Assembly (NCBI RefSeq): GCF_035083965.1
Contig: NC_089724.1
Location: 17,991,974 to 18,055,973, forward strand
Origin: Branchiostoma lanceolatum
Taxonomy: Eukaryota > Chordata > Leptocardii > Amphioxiformes > Branchiostomatidae
Direction of reading: 5' to 3'
Length of the DNA stretch: 64,000 nt
How positions within the stretch are numbered: position 1 is the stretch's first letter; each line of letters opens with the position of its first letter. Made by a program: the position numbers and the translations under genes. Shown one piece after another: positions 60,425 through 64,000 of this stretch. The notes under the pieces are model-generated. The model worked only from the letters and a program-made list of their open reading frames with translations, made no database searches and was not told the DNA's origin.

Positions 60425-60515
60425 GAAAGGAGGTACCTGTCAACGTACAACACGCACACCAAGATAGATGTGATTGGCACCGATCAAGCCACAGCCCGCT
60501 ATCCATCATGTCGGC
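60425..60515 (-). repeat. Dispersed ~100-bp repeat, reverse-strand copy
   Basis: On the plus strand it reads AGATGAAAGGAGGTACCTGT, CAACGTACAACACGCACACC, AAGATAGATGTGATTGGCAC and a CCATCAT end. This is the reverse complement of the consensus order seen at 54985. Confidence 0.65.
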
Positions 60516-60761
60516 TGACAGGTGGGTTTGGTTTGCCTCGCATGCAGGCAGCAAAGAAGAATTCTGTTAAAACCATGGTGTCATTAACATATGCCTCCTC
60601 AATCAAACGTCCTTCACATTATGTATTTGGTTTTTTTTTAACAATTTTTTTAAAAATTCATTCCAAGTAGTTTTACAAAACAAACAGAGGTTGTGGCAAG
60701 CCCTTACAGTTAGAATATAGGAAATACATCATTAATTATAGGTATAAGTAACAGACATGAA

Positions 60762-61070
60762 TTATACCCCACATTTGAGAACGCCAGCAAGCTCGGAAAA
60801 GAGAGGTTTTCCTCGCCTACCAGCACTACCAAATATGTGGTATTTTGCCCTTATAATACAATAGTTTCTGTACTCGTCGTTGGACGTCTGCTCTAGGAGA
60901 CCATACATTATTTCACTCTTCTTTAAAGATCTTGATTCAGAGAATGTTATTCCCCACCAATTACAGAATTCTTTGCAAAAATCTTGAACACTTGTACATT
61001 CTACAAACAGATGCATCAAGGTTTGTTTTTCTTCGCAGAATGGACATGTATCTGTTTCCGACACATTTAT
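60762..61070 (-). mobile_element. LINE C-terminal zinc-knuckle fragment
   Basis: The minus-strand frame contains DTCPFCEEKQTLMHLFVEC followed by FCKEFCNWWGITF and a short tail. This is the CPxC...H...C zinc-binding region at the C-terminus of non-LTR reverse transcriptases. No RT domain precedes it, and the frame's N-terminal part (61070-61124) derives from the adjacent dispersed repeat. A 5'-truncated copy. Confidence 0.75.
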
Positions 61071-61150
61071 CTTCTTTATGTATGATGGATGTAGTGTTGT
61101 GGCCTGATTAACGCCCATCAACATCTACCTTGGTGCACGTGTTGTATCTG
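61070..61150 (+). repeat. Dispersed ~100-bp repeat, copy abutting a microsatellite
   Basis: Contains TTATGTATGATGGATGTAGT, GTTGTGGCCTGATTAACGCC, CATCTACCTTGGTGCACGTG and TTGTATCTGTGATAACATAAC, running straight into the pentanucleotide array. Confidence 0.65.
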
Positions 61151-61151
61151 T

Positions 61152-61260
61152 GATAACATAACATAACATAACATAACATAACATAACATAACATAACATA
61201 ACATAACACAACACAACACAACACAACACAATATAACATAACATAACATAACATAACATC
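61152..61260. repeat. (ATAAC)n pentanucleotide microsatellite with an (ACAAC)n core
   Basis: About 20 units of ATAAC, with a middle block of ACAAC variants (about 61206-61230). It directly continues the GATAACATAAC end of the adjacent dispersed repeat. Confidence 0.95.
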
Positions 61261-62869
61261 TTTTTTTCGTTATGTCACATTATGTTAGACAAGACACCCT
61301 GGGAATAAGAATAGAGAGGTGACGAAATGAGTTACTTGGAATAAAAGATCACTTCCAACGGCGCCGGCCACGATAACCCTTGGTGTCTGTCTTCATTATC
61401 CTTCAAGGATTCTACATCACCTTGGCATGAATATGGTATCAATAGTTATACTACACGTTACGTCAACACAGAAGACGTTATATCTTGAGATGGGGATATT
61501 GAACGTATTTCAGTAGGTTTCAGACGAATTCATTCTGACTATTATTCTGGGCAGGCCAGTTGTTAGAAACCCTCCATGACATCTCCTTAATATCCCCTCA
61601 TCACTCATCACATACGTTTTGATCGTAACATGTTTGAGGGTTGACTAGAATTCTCTGCGTAGATCAGCCTGCCACGTTCTGATGTATTGAACGAAATGAC
61701 AAATGGCGTCTGCATCATGCTCATGTGGTTTTATTGACGCCCCCACGCCCCCAAATTAGACCGTCAGTGGTATTTCGTAGACTTCAGTACCTACGAAATC
61801 TAGTACCCTCCAGAGTTCTTTGTACAGTTTGCGGCACCATGTAAAGAAACATGGCAATGTCAATGCTTTTCTCCTGCTACTAAATATGGAAGGGTTATCA
61901 GAACATTTCCCCACTGTGGTTGGCAAGGAATGGCCAGAAATATTTACTTGATCCATCCATACTGAGCAGGTTGAAGTAAATATTTCTGGATCATGAGGAC
62001 TCCTTGCCAACCCTATATGATCCTATATAAGCGGATGTAGAATCTATCTGGTCGAAATATAACATCAAAACTACAATGGACGACTTAAGGGTAACAAAAC
62101 GTTCGCTGTTGTTTCATGGTCGCGTGACTAATAGTCACGTCGTAAATTTCACCCTTGTCTTAATCTGCAGTATGGCAGGCTGACACACATGTGGAGTACA
62201 AGCGGGAGGGGGGCATGTTCAAAATCAGGCTGTCCTCAAACACGACACACAGGTTTAATACAGTCCCCTGCTAGCTATGGGCTGTAACGTCCTCCAGTAA
62301 CTCCCATGTCCCGACCTTCAACCTAGCTCCCAGAGGTCACGTTTTACCTGCACACATGACCTGCTGACTGCTTCGTTTACGTGCTCGGTTTCAGTGCTTT
62401 AGGCGACTAATTACACCAGTCGGGTGTCGCGCCCCTGCCGCCAATCAAGATGTAGTGTGTAGTAAATAAACACTATTAACCTCCTTTGAGCAGCATCGCA
62501 AACTCTCCTTCGCACTAAACTCTCCAAGGACCTAAAACCTGTCCACAACACGACATTGCCATAGTCAAATCCACATTTGCTATGGCACAGATTCTACATA
62601 CGTGCACTGTAAAACAACTGTTGAAAAGGTCCGGAAAGGGAACAGTCATCAATTTGAGTACTGATGTGTTATGTGGATTTCTGGTTGGCTTGCGACAAGA
62701 CATTGCAGAGTGAATTATGACAGTTTCACAGTCGCAAGCGTCCCCCACGGCAATCGAACGTCACCAAAAGAAAAACAACGAACGAAAAGTACAATTTACC
62801 ACATCAGCGATAGTAAATAATCAACAGTGATTAAAGATGAACCATACCGTCCCATTGACATCATATGTG
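61261..62869. other. Intergenic DNA
   Basis: No exon recognised. It contains an imperfect hairpin at about 61919-61995 (GGCAAGGA ... CCAGAAATATTTACT paired with AGTAAATATTTCTGG ... TCCTTGCC) and otherwise chance frames. Confidence 0.4.
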
Positions 62870-63077
62870 TGCGCCTATCAAAGACTGCCTCTCATTGGTT
62901 GTGGGAACCACCTAGGCTAGGATTGGCTTCACGTCATAGGTAAGTATAAATACCGGACGACTCACCGCAACTTCTCCAGAAGAGCGCGCCGCTGCAAGAA
63001 GAAAGTTGAGAAGACAACCTCGAGCTCAGCAGAGAAATCTTTTGTTAACTTGTTCTGGCAAGTCAGCGAGTGACAAC
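62870..63077 (+). promoter_or_regulatory. TATA-containing promoter and 5' UTR of the gene starting at 63078
   Basis: TATAAATA at about 62945-62952 would place transcription start near 62975, leaving a ~100-nt leader. Upstream lie two inverted CCAAT boxes (CATTGGTTG near 62894, GATTGGC near 62920) and a CRE-like CACGTCAT near 62930. The spacing is typical of a strongly regulated, tissue-restricted gene. Confidence 0.6.
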
Positions 63078-63135
63078 ATGAACAAGTTTGTCGTCGTAGC
63101 TGCCGTTTTGCTGGTCGGCTTCGTCGTTGTGTCAG
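63078..63135 (+). CDS. First coding exon of a secreted or membrane protein (gene continues beyond the window)
   Basis: ATG opens MNKFVVVAAVLLVGFVVVS followed by the first base of a Gly codon, then GTAAGT at 63136. The 19-residue stretch is a textbook signal peptide (Lys followed by a Val/Ala/Leu core), and the exon leaves in phase 1, the common phase for signal-peptide exons. Nothing after it in the window is recognisable as exon 2, so the mature protein cannot be identified. The longer open frame that starts upstream at 63006 is not preferred, because the TATA position and signal peptide support 63078. Confidence 0.65.
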
Positions 63136-64000
63136 GTAAGTTATGCAGGAGTTACATTTCCAAACCGGTGTTTTCGGGGAACAAAACGTGTGATAGAACG
63201 TACATCAAGACAACAAAGTATCATCAAAAATATCAGTCATGGGCATAATTTGTACATATTTCTTGATAAACACTTTTATTTGCGTTCCCGACCCCCGGTC
63301 GACCCCTGCCGAGTTGGAAATGTGACCCTAGCCCTATTATTCCTCTCCGTGGTGGAATCATACGACGCTCTGTGATGATTAATTAATATAAGATTCATAT
63401 CTACCGGGTGGTTTATTAAATGGCTGCAGGCCAGGTGCAGGGTGCGGGATAGGGCCCCATGACACACCGCAGACATAACCTGCACGGATAGTAAACTGCG
63501 GCAGGCCCTCGGCCGTCGCGCCTCTGGGGAGGTGCTCGCGAGAAATACGGCCTTGTAACTGGGTCACGACCGGACCCACCGTCCCAATCTAGTCACATGT
63601 ACCGCGCGGCCAGGCGCACACGCTCGGGAGTCGCGCAGGGCGACGGTACCAACAAACATACAACAATTAATCACAAGAAAGCGCCATGCATTAGTTTAAA
63701 TTCTCCGTAAATTCCTGACTTTGCTTAACTTGTTTTTGTAGATTTCTTTCATTGTGCGACTCGGGCCTCTATGGTCGGGATCTTGGCTAAGAGTTGTCAG
63801 CTGTTGTCGGTCCGAGTGCATTTCCCCGCCATCATAATGATATATATGGGACCAACCCGCTACTCACATGTCCTCCCTCTATGAAATCGCCATGATAGGT
63901 TTATTTGTCTATCCCTTTGTCATGTGTGTTCCGCTTTCCTGACATTTCAAAACTGCTTACACGTTTTATGGGAGTAGCGTTGTCACATTCTATATAGTTA
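63136..64000. other. Intron 1 of the secreted-protein gene
   Basis: No second exon supported before the window ends. GC-rich around 63430-63640, otherwise featureless to me. Confidence 0.45.

Noticed and set aside
61756..62010. 84-codon minus-strand frame near the second LINE scrap as further RT sequence
   Set aside because: No RT or zinc-knuckle pattern, and it overlaps an imperfect hairpin.
63006..63248. 80-codon frame starting upstream of the signal-peptide exon
   Set aside because: It reads through the GTAAGT donor into intron; the downstream ATG at 63078 with a signal peptide fits better.

Overview
The window is animal nuclear DNA. Its genes are split into many short exons with standard GT/AG introns, and introns and intergenic space are full of small inverted-repeat elements, satellites and retroelement scraps. 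Protein content and repeat style fit an amphioxus (Branchiostoma). That assignment is inference from family resemblance and gene neighbourhood, not from a database match.

Layout. (1) 601-14443, plus strand: a complete LIM-domain-binding protein gene (LDB/CLIM/Chip family) in nine coding exons, about 381 residues. (2) 14.4-20.9 kb: probable 3' UTR and intergenic DNA with a pogo-like non-autonomous transposon and a small MITE. (3) 20882-22037, minus strand: an essentially intronless rhodopsin-class GPCR whose frame breaks once between TM1 and TM2. (4) 22.8-24.1 kb: a long AT-rich repeat carrying many octamer motifs. (5) 25893-36190, minus strand: a complete 16-exon SEC23IP (p125, DDHD-family) gene, about 950 residues. 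(6) 36191-36600: a 410-bp shared promoter. (7) 36601-45091, plus strand: a complete 16-exon MCMBP gene, about 636 residues, with a ~1-kb long-TIR Mutator-like element in intron 2. (8) 45.1-63 kb: gene-poor and repeat-rich, holding a Penelope-like GIY-YIG fragment, a 1.1-kb satellite of palindromic units, several MITEs and foldbacks, LINE zinc-knuckle scraps, a dispersed ~100-bp repeat family and perfect palindromes. (9) 63078 onward, plus strand: TATA promoter and first coding exon of an unidentified secreted or membrane protein.

How the genes relate. SEC23IP (ER-exit-site COPII/lipid factor) and MCMBP (MCM-complex handling in DNA replication) work in different pathways but share a head-to-head promoter. 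To my knowledge the same pair is adjacent and divergent in human (10q26), so this looks like retained ancestral chordate microsynteny. E2F-type sites lie on the MCMBP side of the shared promoter.

I found no single new multi-gene system. The most unusual items are: a minisatellite built from the SEC23IP exon end that encodes the catalytic GHSLG motif together with its splice donor; three perfect inverted duplications that all have one-base centres; a satellite of hairpin-forming units with a higher-order duplication; and a candidate alternative LDB exon with the same splice phases as the exon encoding the dimerisation core.
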